From: Ectocarpus siliculosus
Lineage: Eukaryota > Sar > Phaeophyceae > Ectocarpales > Ectocarpaceae
Direction: 5' to 3'
Length of the DNA: 64,000 bases
NCBI GenBank assembly: GCA_000310025.1
Contig: FN649738.1
Span: 2,005,656 to 2,069,655, forward strand
This document shows positions 48,501 to 61,900 of this stretch, piece after piece. A program made the position numbers and the translations under genes. The first letter of the stretch is position 1, and each line of letters opens with the position of its first letter. The notes under the pieces are model-generated. The model saw nothing but the letters and a program-made list of their open reading frames with translations. It made no database searches and had not been told where the DNA came from.

Positions 48501-51500
48501 GCCCCGCAAACACAGCAGCGTGAATATCAGGAGCTACTGTATAGGTGCACCAGGCCGGCTTGCGACGGGCGCGACGAGGAGGAGGTGCTTGTGTGCCGAC
48601 GAGGGGGAGGCGGCCCCTTGGGCTCGTTTGTTTTTCCGTTGATGCCACGCACTGGCGAAGAACCAAAACATGAATGACGCTCGTTTGTTTTCCGTTGATG
48701 CCAAGCACTGGCGAAGAACCAAAACATTAATGACGTATTTCCGCGTGCGCAAGTACTGAATAGAATGCGGACAGACGCACATACCCATACATTACATACC
48801 GGCAAGAGGCACATGGAATACTGCGTGTACCTGGCGACGAATAGGTCATATCACCTCAGAGCGCCAGCAACAGCGTAGACATAGCATCTCGTGACATCGG
48901 GCCTACAACGTAGCCGCCACACTCTATGTTATCAATCAACCCTGTCGAATGTATATCCCACGGAAGTGACAGCAAGCAGTATTTTACGTGAGACCCGAGC
49001 AACAGAAAAAGCCGCTGACATATACGCCGAAAGTTCTGCAGACTGGCACCAGAATAGATGTGACGAACAAGCACACACCCGGAGACTGACGTCTTTTCAT
49101 TGATCAGCCGGTTACCGCGGTCGATGCTAATAGAGAAGACACACACATTTCAATTTCACGCAATAGAGACTCAGCAGCCACAGCAACAGCAGGCAGACGG
49201 CTTTGCCTCAAATCATGTTTGTCATCGAAGACAGCAGCACGGCATTGCAACCTGATGAACCGATCCCTGGCAACCATCCTGAGAACTGTGGAACCCTCGT
49301 CCAATCGAGGTGGTGGGTCTGTTTGTTCTCCGAGGAGCCCTCGTGTTACAGTAGTTTCCTGACCTCAGAGATGTAAGACCGTTGGTTGACACATCACACA
49401 GCTTCTCCATTATCCAGGGCTGGCCTCATGGAGGCATCGAGCATCCATATATCATTGTCGAAATCACGCCGCATTTCCCTCTTCTACACGTTACACGCGA
49501 ACCGGCACATCTCAGCAGTAGACGCTCACGTTCTCGAAGGTTTCTCTGGATCCGTGTCCAAGGGCGTGAACGATCGTCAGATGTGTGTACGTGTGATGTC
49601 ACTGTTGTGTCTTTCAGTTGGACCTACGCCACAATGCAACAACAATCTTCCCCGCTAGGTTACACTTGGCGCATGGCTATACCCACGGCGCGCAGGTTCG
49701 TATTGGTTCGGCCCCTGCTGTTTTTACAGCTCCCCTCAAATCTGTGAGGGGTAGGCACACGCCCAGCGGTGTGCGTGGCGGCGTTCTTCCTCTGCTTCTC
49801 CTCGTTTGAACCGCGTGTGTGAGATCGCCACTTTGTGTTCCCCATTTATCTCGACAACTCCCGGGGTTAGGGCAAGGTATCTCCTACGAAGGTTTAGGAC
49901 GAACGCCTGTGTAGCACGGCCATCTCCTGATGGAGCACCACCAAACCGGTACGACGAGAAGTGCCCCTATTTGTCTTCCTCCGCAGAAGCCAGCAGATCG
50001 TCAATCGGTGCTCTACACCCTAGTAAACGGCGGTGGCAGGGGCGACAGACAAATGGTGAAAGACTCGAAAAGCCCGGTATCGGCATTATTTCGCGCTGAA
50101 GCCGCCAGAAAACGGTACGGGGTGGTGGTCTTGGCCAATCAGCGTGGGGCCTTGGGTGCGATTCCCGAGTTAAATCCTTGTGTACTGCTGTGGTACCGTA
50201 TGCCACCTGAACCCCCAGGTATACCGTTTGATGCCATTGGCCCGTTTCAATTCTATTGTTGTAGGGAGTCACTTCGTCAGCAAGCGCGATAAAAACACAA
50301 CCTTGGAATGGCTTCGTTAAAACGTGGCGGCGTCAGCCGCTGAGACCCTGACATAAGTATGGGGTTTGGTGAGGCCTCCTGCGGTGGCAGAAGGACGTCG
50401 CTTGGGATACTCCTACCCTGGAGCTAGGCGCTCTCAGCGCAGGGAGGCATATGTTTAGAATGATCTCGACGGGACTGAATGTAGGGCGCGAGTGGTGGTC
50501 TCAAGATTTGACTACTTGCTGCTGTACATAACTCGTCCTCACGAGGCAGGCTTGCGGGAGCCAGCGAGACAGCAAGTGGTCGTTTTTCGACGACATTAAA
50601 AGGGAGAACGTTTCCGTTGGATCCGAAATGGTTCCAACGCCTGCTCCAAATTCGAATCTATCTGTCGGGTAACGATGCTACAATTGTATGCATAGAGTGC
50701 AGGATTTGAACTAACTTCGCACACCTCTCGCTCACGTTTCAGATTAAAGGTGCGCGAGGATTCTTGTTAGGGTCGGCGAAGACAGCAGACAAACAGTGCA
50801 AACAACGGTCGGTTCAGATTGACTGGTGGTGTACCACACACAAGCGAAAGTTTTGCTTGACCTCTCACGAAGAAGGACTTGAGCCTTGTATGTGTGTAGG
50901 AGGAATACGTGTACGTTCAACGCACAGTAGTCTTCCCTCTTGGTGGTGTGGCTTTGCCTATTTAGCTAGACAGTCGAGCCACCCCCCTCCCTTAATTATA
51001 GACGGAAAACTCAATACATTGGATGGTGAGCGTGTGTTGGCATTTGGTCACCAGTACAGCAGCACCCTTAATAAAACTTGTGGTTTCACAGCAGTGTCGT
51101 TGATGTTTGCAATACAAATCCTCTTGGCCATCTTCGCGTCGTTTGATCGCGCCGAAAAAAAGGACAAGGACAACAAGTTTCTGAATGGCGTGTTCGCCCC
51201 GGTACACGAAGAGAACACCGCCGAAGAGTGCGAGGTCGTGGGAACTCTGCCAGAGGTTGTGTGCGGGGAATTCGTCCGCAACGGCCCGAACCCGAGGTTC
51301 ATGCCAAAGGGGGGGTACCACTGGTTCGACGGGCTAGGCATGGTGAGTGAACAATGAATGCGCCCGCTCGAGAGGAATACCGGTATGCACGCGTGCACTC
51401 AAGGGTACATACAGATTGCCGGGGTTGATTTGAGTGCGGGTGTAGTTCGACAGCAATTGAGGGCGTTCGACGAAGTCGTCGAAGGGGAGGGAAGTTGGTG

Positions 51501-54500
51501 TTTGTTGAGCGTGAGAAAAATGGTTTTGTGACTACCGGTGTAGGGTGGTCTGACTTAGTGGGCTACCTGTGTTGCCACTCATAGTGGCCAGCTTGCCCCT
51601 TCTGGCAGTTACATCTGAGGAAGGTCAAGGCAGACGTTCTTTTCTTTGTGCGTTGGTCTTGCTTGGTGGAGATGTATTTCGAAGACTTGGATACACAGCA
51701 CCCCTCGTTTCACGACTATTTATCGTGGGTGGGATGATGATCAACGACAACCCACAACGAGTCGCTTTTTTTGTTTCTTTTTACATTTTTGGTGTGTCCC
51801 CCGTCGATCGATACTGTACATGCATGTGTAATGTGTAAGGTTCACGGTGTCCGCATAAAGCCCTCGGGAGCGGCATTTTACACGAACCGTTTCATCCGGA
51901 CCAAGAGGCTGCAGGCAGAAGAGGAGGCCGGCGAAGCTTTGGGCGTGACGTGAGTCTCTCCGTCCGCCGAGTGTTGGCGAGAAACTGGAGGGAGGGAGGG
52001 AGGGAGGGACGGAGGGCCCGGTTTCTCGTTTGTGGGTGCATGTATTGTTGAATAGTGTGGCATTAGGCAATGCATGTTTGCGTTAGAATGTCCTTGAAAG
52101 CCAACAAGGTCGACAATAAGAAAGAAGGCCATTGGTGGGCGTTCTTGGCCGACGACGTTGGATTTGCCTGGTGTCCCTCGGTGAGACTTGACAGCTACCC
52201 ACTGGTATCTCATGTGTGTTACCCCAAGCTGTTCAGAGATGTGCGGGGGGGGAGCGTTCCAAAAGAACCCTGACCTTGTCCAGACAGTCTGCGTTGCTGC
52301 ACCCCCCAGGTCCGGGAAGAATTGGTTTGCTTGAGGCAGGCACCACCAACTAGCTTCGTGATTTTATCCGACGCGATACGTTCTGGGTTGTCCTTTTTCC
52401 GACGCTCCGTGTAATATCAACGCCGCCGTTTGGCGGGTGGATCAAGGTATCGACCGACCGACTCCCCGGGGCAAGAACATCGATTTGGGCTACTGGAGAG
52501 AGATCATCATGCATCGGTGCACTTGAGCGGAATAGACACCCGCGGTGGTGAAACAGAGCTTGTGAAAGTCGGTCGCGACGCTGCCTGTCATGTTTTTTAC
52601 CCTTTTGAGCACCAATCGGAAGGTTCTTCGAGGGCGTTTCTACCGCGGCGGTGTTCTCTGTTTGCTGCTTGCAATTACTGACGCCATGTTGTATCGCTCA
52701 GCTCTGTTGTTTGTTTTGTTGCCGTGAACCTCCGTGCGTTTTCTTGTAGCATGGGGGACCTCTCGTCTAAGCTGAGCGTTCCCAAGCTCTTGCTGAGCAC
52801 CCTCAAGGAGAAGCTGGGGGTCTTGCCGGACTTTAGGGCGTTAAGGGAGACCAACGCCAACACATCGCTCGAGTTTCACGCAGGTGACGGACGGTGACGC
52901 CGCAACAGGCGACGTGGAAACGTATCTTGTTGTTGTTGTTGTTGTTGTTGTCGTCGTTGTCATTGCCTTACCCGCGGGCAACAGCAACCAACCGTGGTTC
53001 TACTATTCCCATCGTCCCGTCACAACCATTCAAAAAGGCCGGTTGATGGCCCTGCAAGAAGCGGGGGTGCCGTACGCGCTCCGCGTCATGTGCGACGGGG
53101 TCATCGAAACTCTCGGACGGACTTCCTTCGAAGGAAAGCTCGAGACACCCTTCACGGCGCATCCCAAGAAAGACCCTGCCACGGGCAAGCTCTACGGTTT
53201 CGGCTACCAGGTGGGGAGAAAAAACCCAAATTCAAAGCACAACACCCAGACTTTGCCTAGCTTTTTTCGGGCTTGTTGTCGATCTGAGGTACTAGTCCTG
53301 TTTTAGAGGGTTTTAAAGGGTTTTCGGTGGTTTTCGGAAAACGGAAGTATGCAGGTTGGAGGCCAGAACAATTCTCGATGTGGAGCCCACACGAGACGTA
53401 TGCATACCACAACGTTTACCCAATGAGGCCAACACAAATGTGCGGCTATATCAAACGGATTTCGCATGTCCTATGTTAACTACCTCCCCTCTCCCCGCTA
53501 CACTGTTTTCTAACTACACCTTGCAAGTCCAAGGGACGAGATATTCGGCCGGTGGGCCAACTTACCGTAGGTGACATGACACAAGATATCATACCCCCTG
53601 GACCGTTTCTCAGCAGAAACAGTGGCGGTGTCGAAAGAGGCAGCATTGGAACCGTCTCGTTGGGAGGTTTTCGAAAACATGCAGTGTCGTTCGGTTTAGA
53701 CATCCTCTTCGTCGTGGAGTAACCGAGCTTTGAAACTCAGTTTAGGGTGTGTGATATATTGTGTCACCTTCTTTCCAATAGGTCGGTGACTTTACAGCAA
53801 CTACGCGACGTGCCTTTCTCTAAGTTCCATATCAACACGAGCAAGTCAGCAATAACCCCTTGTGTGTGCAGCAGTGCGGGCCCGTGTCACGAACACTTCG
53901 TTGAGAAAAAGGCTCAATTGTCACAAAAGATAAGAAACATGGGTTAAGAAGTGCAGCTATCTCAGCCGAGGATCATATTCCAAAGTCAAAACAATCGCAA
54001 TAGCCTGTACTCTACGATGGTGGCGATTCTTGTCTGCGCGCCCGCACTACTGTGTTGTGCTGAGATGTGCAACGCCGCGCTTGTCCGCGCCGTACGTCGG
54101 CCTGTGCTGTGCTTTCGGTGCCTTGCTGTCCCACCTTTCTGTTTTGGGTCCTCCCTCGCCCAGATGCAAGGCAACCCTTTCTTGACAATGTACGTTCTGG
54201 ATGCGGACGGCAAAATCGAGCGCCAGGTAAGGCGATCGCGAGACATGCCATCGGGTACCGTACTGACGTGTTGAGAGTCGAACGAACGACGCTGTAGAAA
54301 CCTCATCTCTTCATGTGTCTGGCTCATCGGTTTCTGTAGTTGTGGTATGCACGAACCACAAGGCCGAAGGGTAACCATCTTGACGTTCAGATGCGCGTAG
54401 TCCCCATGGCGGGGCAGGCTACGGTGTTCCCTGCAGTTTCGGCAGGCGCTGCATTTTGTCCTCGGGCTTGCGTCAACAATTTGTCGAAGGTGTGGTGAGA

Positions 54501-57500
54501 GCGATACCCCAAAATCACACAGCGTGACCCCAACCACACAACAACAAAGTCGCCGCGTTGTAACTTGCGCCGTGCAACGAGCGGACGCCATTCATTATCT
54601 CACGGAATGTTTTTTTTCCCCGAAACCTCTTTTGCTACCCCGCTTTTTGACTTTCCCTACACACCCTTTCCCCGCCAAAGTTCCCCGTGGACGTTGGGAG
54701 AGCGACGGCCATGCATGACTTCGCCATCAGCGAGAACTACTGCGTTTTCCTGGACGTACCCCTGGTGTTTAAGGGGGAAAACCTCTTGAAGGGGAAGTTC
54801 CCTCTCGTTTACGACGACACGCTGGGCGCCAGGTGAACAGGCAACAAGAGCTCTACTGCTGTGGTTTTGTAGGCCCTGTTGTTGACGTTGACTGGCTGTG
54901 GGTGCTTGGTTGATTGTCGTTGATTGTTCTGGCCAACATCTTGTCTGCGGCTGCCCTTGATGCTGGTTGGTCCGGATGTGATCCTTTTCTGCATCTCTCT
55001 GCCCGTCGCTTTCCATGCGGCTGTTTTGTTCGTCCTTGATCGTGGGGGAAGCGAAGATTGTGGAGTGAGTGCTGGAAGCAGAAGCTCTAGCAGGAGCGCT
55101 TGCTCCGTGCACCGGACAGGACCTAGCGAAGCTCCTCTTTCGCTTTTCGAACATGACATGACAAGTCGTCAAAAGCCGCCCCTTGGACTCAACTTCGTCT
55201 CTCTCTCTCTCGGTCCTCACGCCAAAGCGCCTCTGCTATTGTCGTTGTTTGTATCGCATGGGTTGTTGTTGCTGTCTTCCGACCGTGTTGTTGTCGCTGT
55301 ACATGTCTCAGGATGGGAGTCCTTAGGCTCGACGCCACCGACGCGTCCGGCATTCAATGGTTCGACATGCCAGAGGTATGCACGCGAAACGAAAGTGCGC
55401 TACAACTTGTACAAAGCTTTGGGCACCGCCATGCTCGCTGGCAGAGTCGAGAGTGCTACCCTTCCCAAAGCAGTTGTCGTCAGGATCGGGAAAAGTCAGT
55501 GCCTACCTCGGGACGATGGTCTCAGGGCTAGGATTAGGGAAAAAATAAATACACACGCAGAAAGACTACCCATTCGAGATGCAAAACGAATTCGGAAATA
55601 CAGCATGGCACCTTTCATGGACCGCTGATGACGTGTGAAGTACTACGCGGGAGCGCTTGACTTCGAATCTATTATTTGTTCAAGTGTGTTCACAAAGCGG
55701 CCATCAATCCGAAACAAACTCTTCTCTCGTCTTCGGCGCATGATCCGTACGGCCGGTGTGCTGTTCTCGCTTACCCTTGGGGTGCGTCGTGCGGTGTGGG
55801 GTTGGACGGAATGGGAGCAGTGCTTCATGACGTTCCACGTGGTCAACGCGTGGGAGGAACAGGTGGAGGCCAACGGCACGGCGACCACGGTCCTGAAGGT
55901 AGTCACGTGCGATATGTTCGAGCTCAGCTTGGACCAGAACGACCTCAACCAGGAGACAACCGTCGGTGAGAATGTGTCGTGTACGGTAGGCATGTGCTCT
56001 AAGAAACGCCAACCCCCACGGCAACTGGGTGGGTCAAACTAAGGCACAGATAGAACGAAACCGAATGTTTGCTCGAGGATGCCTCCTCTTCCTTCCTCTG
56101 TAGGAGGGAGAGAAGGTCGTGGCATCATCGGCACAAAGGTGAAAGCTTCCGCACGGCTCTCGTTCATGCCTTGCCGCGCTATAAACGGTTGCCGCTGCCC
56201 GCAGGCCAACACGCCCGGCCGTACACGACCACGCTCAACCTAGAGACGAGCAAGGCGACCAGGGCATGCCTCGTGCCGCAGTCGCAGCCCCCTACGGAAG
56301 GCCTGGACTTCCCGCAGATCCGCAAGTCGTTGGTGGGCAGGAAAAACAGGTGAAGAAACCGTCGGAGATTGTCACATCTCCGCCCGGTCCCTCTTGGGAG
56401 GCAACGCGCATGCATTCATGCAGTCTTTGCACTCGGCCTTGCTTGTCTAGTCCTGGCGATGACAAGGCTCATGGCAACCACCGCGCTGTGGCGTGTGCTA
56501 ACGCCGACACAAACGAACAATACGACAGGTACGGGTACTTCATCGCTTTCGATGCGGGGGGGCTCGCGGCGGCGTTGGTCAAGATCGATCTCCAGGTAAG
56601 GGGGGACCGGACAGAGACCTCCGAGATTGGTTCGGTGAGAACATGCGCCAAGAGGGACAAGGGGCGGGGCAGCGAGGACGGTGTTCGGTGCAGAGGATGG
56701 CGTGTGCGAGAGGATGATTTTGGATATTTTAGCACATGTCGAAGCAGTTCGATTCCTTGTTTCAACACGCACGACGATAACACGTACCATACAATATGCG
56801 TAAGAAGCGGATGATTCCGAAGAAACACAAACAGCGAGTGATGGATGTGAGGGTGAGTTGTGGAGACAACGGTAGCAGTGGACGGGTTGGCAGACACGGA
56901 TAGTCTTGCTCCCCTTCCCTTCGCGATATTCGGAACGCCTGTTTTCCCCCGTTCTCAACAATATTTACAATTTCGTGGACGCGTTTTTTTTTTACCGTTC
57001 CGCTGCGGCAGGCAACCCCGGAGACGGCAGTGGTCGGCCGCATTGACCACGGGGAGTGGGTAGGCGGCGAGGGTCTGTTTGTCCCGTCCAACCCCGACGG
57101 AGTAGGCGACGAAGACGACGGCTTCTTGGTGACCTTTGTCAGCCCCAAGGATGGGGGTAACTCAGGTACTGTACTGTAGGAAGCAAGAATCCCGTGAACG
57201 GACGATCTCTTGTTGGTCGCGTGCGCTTAACGTAGAGTCCCGAGAAGCCGCAGGCGATCGCCGTGCCAACTTGGGTATTATAGTCATCATGAAAGCATAT
57301 GCCATCCCGTTCGCGGTGGACCACCACATGGGTAGCTCGTCTTACTACCCTTGCTGCGTCGCTGAGCATGGACGCCCATGCCAAGGGGGCTCCGCAAACG
57401 AAAAACGAGACAATGCTGAATGAACCGTTCGGCCCCCCTCGAACCGATGATGATACCCCCCCCCCCTTCGTCCCCCGCGAAACGCAACAACGACCAGAGC

Positions 57501-57634
57501 TCCGCGTGTGGGATGCCAAGACCATGAGTCCGGACCCCGTCGCCTCCGTCAAGTTGCCGGCGAGAGTCCCTCTCGGCTTCCACGCTATCCACATCACCGA
57601 GGCGGACCTGGCCACGCAGACGAAGCGCGACTAA
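45551..57634 (+). CDS. Carotenoid cleavage dioxygenase (RPE65/CCD family)
   Basis: Non-haem iron oxygenase that cleaves carotenoids to apocarotenoids. Exons are 45551-45607, about 51163-51342, 51840-51949, 52750-52883, 53038-53210, 54164-54226, 54681-54832, 55312-55375, 55821-55965, 56205-56349, 56529-56595, 57012-57165 and 57498-57634. All have GT-AG borders and matching phase, giving 1,581 nt and 526 residues. Family blocks are NGVFAPVHEEN, EFVRNGPNPRF, GGYHWFDGLGMVHGVRI, PFTAHPK, GNPFLTMYVLDADGK, MHDFAISENYCVFLDVPL, GVLRLDA, MTFHVVNAWEE, YTTTLNLET, GRKNRYGY, DDGFLVTFV, ELRVWDA and a C-terminal RVPLGFHAIHI. The four iron-ligand histidines are present at about 202, 251, 317 and 510. The first exon (MNRVLNLAFKPAEYLLNWP) and its 5.5-kb intron are inferred from phase, a consensus donor (CCG|GTGAGT) and the divergent arrangement. 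The acceptor could also be at 51168. Plastid targeting is not obvious. Which bond is cleaved cannot be told from sequence. Confidence 0.94.
46184..46221. repeat. CCTCCCCC-type microsatellite
   Basis: Pyrimidine tract of CCCCCTCCCT units, about four copies. Confidence 0.85.
46821..46893. repeat. 37-bp tandem duplication containing ACAGCAGTA
   Basis: Two units beginning CATGGAAGTGGAACAAAAT, each containing TACAGCAGTACATCAT. Confidence 0.92.
47636..47715. repeat. Imperfect duplication with two TGACGTCA palindromes
   Basis: Two units of about 47 bp each contain GTCATRTGACGTCATTNGGG followed by TAGAAGAA. TGACGTCA is the perfect CRE/ATF-type bZIP palindrome (47642-47649 and about 47687-47694). 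No nearby transcription start is evident. Confidence 0.75.
48085..48415 (-). repeat. tRNA-derived SINE (copy 4), best preserved
   Basis: On the - strand from about 48412, a tRNA-like head has GGTAGGCTAGGTGATG and the stem-loop GGGGGTTCGAACCCC (B box, about 48333-48347). A body follows (matching copy 3), then an A-rich tail seen as T-rich 48084-48098. It lies in the first intron of the dioxygenase gene. The head folds only approximately as a tRNA, so it is not called as a functional tRNA gene. Confidence 0.85.
48622..48734. repeat. 57-bp tandem duplication
   Basis: Two units beginning GCTCGTTTGTTTTCCGTTGA, each ending near CAAAACATGAATGAC or CAAAACATTAATGAC. Confidence 0.92.
52928..52958. repeat. 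GTT microsatellite
   Basis: About eight GTT triplets followed by GTC, in a dioxygenase intron. Confidence 0.9.
53573..53770. mobile_element. MITE, diverged copy in opposite orientation
   Basis: Shares with the element at 27892-28112 the outer words TGACACAAGATA..., CCCCCTGGACCG and (reverse-oriented) ATCCTCTTCGTCGTGGAGTA followed by CGAGCTTTGAAA and GGTGTGTGATAT..TGTGTCA. The inverted repeats are more degraded. It lies in the intron between dioxygenase exons 5 and 6. Confidence 0.8.
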
Positions 57635-58793
57635 TCCCCTCAGCAAGCTTTTTTTTGGCCTTTGGGTGCAAGCACGAGAGGAGGAAGCACTATGATAGTC
57701 TTCGGTCGCGTGTTGCTGCTGCCCTCCTTCCCGACGCCATCACCGATCCACAATATATGTTGCTTCGTTTTACGCTGCAGCCTGTTTCTCGCGGTCAGAC
57801 GGTGATGTACTATTTAGTCCGGGAGGAAGGGCAACAAGGGCAATTGTACGTTCATCGACATGCATGTGCGTATTTCCGTAACACATTTTCCACCGCACGC
57901 GGAGGAGTGCGAAAAAAGACGAAACACCCGTTCGTCGCTTTGGTTGTCCCGTGACGGCTTTGGTTGCCATGTAAGCCGCACATCTGGGCGTTGGTTTTCT
58001 GATATTTTTTGCAATAGTCTTGCTTTCGCGTTGTGTCGTGTCACGTTCGGGGTTCCTTTCCTTCGAGAGGAGCAATCTAGTTTTGTTTTTGTTTGCCTCA
58101 CCGCCAAGGTTGTGAGTGGTACGTACGTATGTATGTCGCCGTAAGACAGCCCAACTGTTGGAGTTCACGATGTCGGATAGGCGTTCGCACACACGGAAGC
58201 ACCGGGGTTGTACCCTTTGACATGGAGGTAAGCAACACCACCACCACAAAGCTTTGCGTTTGTATATGACCGTAAGACGGCCCGCTCCGCCTTTGGAGTC
58301 AACAGTATAGGATAGGATAGGTTTTCTCGCACACGTAAGGAAGGTGGCCGGGTGTTGTTCGCAGTCATTGTCAGGTACGGTGGTCACTACGGGTTATAGT
58401 TATATAAGAGGAAGCATGGATTTGGGAGAGTAAGAAAACTGTCTTGCCCCGGCTCTGGCCGATTTAAGAGAGAATTTAGCTTGTGGCTCCTGTACTGTAG
58501 TACAGAAGAACACGCCTGCACTTAAGAACCTCTATAAGACTAATAGTTTCGGCCGAGGTTGGGGTTGTTAGTTCCTATCAAGGGTCATGCTACGAATGGT
58601 CGCTATAGAGGTTTTAGTGTAGGGATTCTTAACGGAGCTCACAAATGGTGCTCAAGTTCTTTAATTTTGCTTTTTTTAAGGCTCATTTTCTTAACTAACT
58701 CCTGAGTCCTTAAGTGCGGGCGGGTTCTATATTGTCTTAAGTCGAAACGGAGAAAAGAACTGCATGTAAGCACGTGCCAAAACGGTAGACGCC
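57635..58793. other. Downstream region of the dioxygenase gene
   Basis: 3' untranslated and intergenic sequence. A short diverged repeat (CCGTAAGACRGCCCRNYC, then TTTGGAGT) occurs at about 58139-58165 and 58269-58300. No gene is supported. Confidence 0.5.
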
Positions 58794-58907
58794 ATGTCGT
58801 GGGCAGCGCTAGCGGGCAGCCGCTGCTTCAGCGTGCCCGATCACACGCCGGCCCCGCCAGACTTCACGACGCACCAATGCAGGGTCTGTGGACACTTACC
58901 TCCACGG
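58794..58907 (+). CDS. Possible first exon of an unrecognised gene
   Basis: An ATG at 58794 opens 38 codons (MSWAALAGSRCFSVPDHTPA and onward, with a CxxC in QCRVCGH) up to a donor-like CCACGG|GTGGGT at 58908. No later exon could be joined to it, so it may be chance. Confidence 0.25.
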
Positions 58908-61900
58908 GTGGGTTTGTTTGGTGGTTGGTGTGGTCGACCCGTATGGCGACAACGACAAGATGCACCGTGGCTATGACAACAAAAAAAACGTCTGTGCGCC
59001 TCAGGGTGCGTTTTTCATAGACATAGAATTCTACGCAGAGTTTGTGGCCGAATTTATATGCTGGTCGCCGAGCAGGGAAGGGAGAGAGCGCGTAGTCTAC
59101 GTGTAGCAGCATTGCATAGATAAACAGTTCGTTTGTTGCTCTCTCAACAGGGTCCATATTATTGTCGTTGCCGTGGAGATCATTTAACTTGTTGGTCGTT
59201 GGGTGCGGGTGAAAGTAGCTAACGACATCAAGTGTGTGCCGTGTAGTTAAGAAGCGTCCATGTGAACGGGTTGTGTCTACTGGAGGGTGTGACTGTGTTA
59301 TAGGCCTCTAGCAAGCACAGTTTGAACAACGTGATTCATATTTTGTAGCAGCACGTGTGTGTGTATTTGACCAACAGGGATAACTAAATATAGTCAAGAG
59401 ATCCGAAAGCGCATTGGATAGCATGTCCATGTCCATTGGTCTGTAAAGACAGAGGGAATCGTCCTCGACAGAGAGACAAAGACGTTGGGGAGGAAAGGGG
59501 ATCTCCACCATACCCTCCCCCAATTTTAAGCCGCTGGGCTACAAGTAAGTATGTTTTCCCGCGAGAGTTCGAATCTCTTCGTCGACGCCAATGTGAAAAG
59601 AGCGAATCACTCGTCCTCGACAAACGTTGGGAGATTGTGCCCTATATGAAGGGGATCTCCACAGATAGATTGATTCGATGGATATTGGGAGTGGCGTTTC
59701 AATCAGAACTCTAACAACGTTGTGAGTTCATCTCGGTTTTCAGTGAGTGGCACGAGTATACACAACAGCAGTAGAGGGGAGAGACTGCTGCAACCCTCTC
59801 GCTTGAAAACCGACGGCAAAAAAAGCATCGCGTGGGAAAGGTGAGCAAACAAAAGGGAAATTCCCTGTGTTATCGTCCTGTGTGCGCCCGGCAGATACGT
59901 CAAACATAGACTATACCGAATGGTGTAGGTTGATGCCAGTAGGCGGGGACGACAAACAGACGATACATGAACGTGTGTAGTCTTTAGACTAGAACAATAG
60001 TAAGCGCTTGAGATGAGCTCTGGGGGCAACGCAACCGCCCGCGAGCTGGTATTCCCCAAATACAAATGGGGGCCCTCTCAGTCGTCTGCCGTAACCGAGA
60101 AAAGGCACTGAAAATAAATGCGGGTGATCTGATGTGACAGGAATATATATTGTCCTGGATTCGAGGCTAGAGTGGTCTCTTCCCGTCCGTTGACGATGTC
60201 CTAGACGCAGGGGAATTCTACCATGTCACGTGTACGTGTGTGTGTCGGTCTTGCGGCGCAAGTATTTTCTGTTTTCCAATCAATGTTTACTCGATCACTG
60301 CAGCGGATTGACACGGAGGTCTTGAGGTGGAATGAACGTCTTTGAAGTAGTCCTCCAACGATCGCAACAACTCGTTGCAGAGCTTGGCGTTAGATTCAGA
60401 GCAAAACCGTTTTCGGTGCACAGTCTAGGTAGGGCTCTGGTGTTGACTTGGGAGGGAAACATGCGGTTCCTCGTGAACCACGTGCCAGCACCAGTACACT
60501 GTCTACGAGAAGGTAGCGAGTGGCTGGTGTTAAAACGGTCTCGCCGTCTGCCAGTGCGGGGGCTCCCGTCCTAGACTTTGAACAGCCCAAGACATGTACG
60601 CCAACAACCAGGAAAGCATCTTGATACAAAGTCCACGCCCCGAAAAAAAACAAAAGTTGACATTAATAATAATATCATGACATATTGAAGTTCATCGACG
60701 ATGCATGTCCTTGCTCAAAACGGAGGAATCCAAAAGCAAGGACGCTCAATGAACACCAAATGCAGATTGGGGACAACACACACTAACGTACAAGTCAAGC
60801 CAACGGAACTGAAGGAACGCGCCCGCGCGGGGCGAAACATTTCAGACTATGGAAGCAACCACATCATCGCCGTCCGGCCGGACAAAAAAATCACAGATGA
60901 ATCAAGTCAAGCACCTATCCATCAAGGAACAGCCAGATACACGACAAACACTAGATATGGAGACGCAACAATCAGAGGACAGAGAAAACTTGTATATAAA
61001 GGACCATCACAAGCGTTTGTGCGCTTTCGTGGTCAGGGAAACATGAACGAAGTGAGCCTGAAAGCAAAACAGCAGCAACCGAAACCGAAGTCGGTGGAGA
61101 CCACGCCGTCCGACATCACACCCACCATCAAATCACCCAGCAACTAGCTAGGTGAATCGAACCTTGATACGTACTCCCTCCCGCATCCAGTATCTATGTA
61201 TCAAGCAGCCGCATTGATCTCATGTGGTGAAAAGCCTCTTTCGTACAGTGTCTGGTTCGACGCGTCCACCATACTGATTTGCGGATCTTCGAGCACTGCT
61301 TTTCGATCCATTCGTCACAGCCATAAAAAAAATGGTACAAATAGGCCGGTCTCGAAAAAAACAGCACACGGAGACTGCTGTGCCTTGACCCCGTCATCCC
61401 AACTCCACCCCCGGCAAACCGAAAAGGAGGTACGGGACGCCGAAACACAGCAACCCTTGTAGACCACCGAATCACTATCTTACGGTGAAAGCGGCGAACG
61501 TCACGTCGTGTTGTCATGTTCACCCCTTGTATCTCTCCGAAATGAGTCGGGTTGGTATAACTCACACCCAAGAGTGTAGCCTAAAAACAAACACAAGCAT
61601 CATCGCAGAAACTAACCCTCCCCCCAACCGAGCAAAGCACAGACACCCAGCGAGAGGTCGCCGCGGACTGCTGCGTCGACACAATAATCACACACATCCT
61701 CCTTTCTCCGCACTGCTTGCCCCCTCCCCTCCCACCCCCCGTCTCGTTCACGATATTTTTATCCGGTTGCCGACAAACTCGGTTTCGCGTCGACCGGGCG
61801 ATCAAACGCTTCACACGCCGGGAAAAGAAAAAACCAGGGATCAAAACAGGTCCCCCTCTTGGCAAAAACAACTCTCTCCTTGTTATAGAAGGAAGAGCCA

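Larger units (their letters stand above)
45608..51162. other. First intron of the dioxygenase gene (about 5.5 kb), repeat-rich
   Basis: Contains a C-rich CCTCCCCC microsatellite, a 37-bp tandem duplication, two TGACGTCA palindromes, a SINE copy and a 57-bp tandem duplication. No exon of another gene is supported. If the first exon were wrong, this would be intergenic. Confidence 0.6.

Noticed and set aside
59563-59592. tRNA gene with an encoded CCA end
   Set aside because: Only the T-arm and a 3' strand are visible. No matching 5' acceptor strand, D-arm or anticodon stem was found upstream.
60701-61147. 148-codon ATG frame on +
   Set aside because: A-rich with unremarkable Lys/Gln/Thr composition, no family match and no neighbouring exon. 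Kept only as a mention in the regional note.
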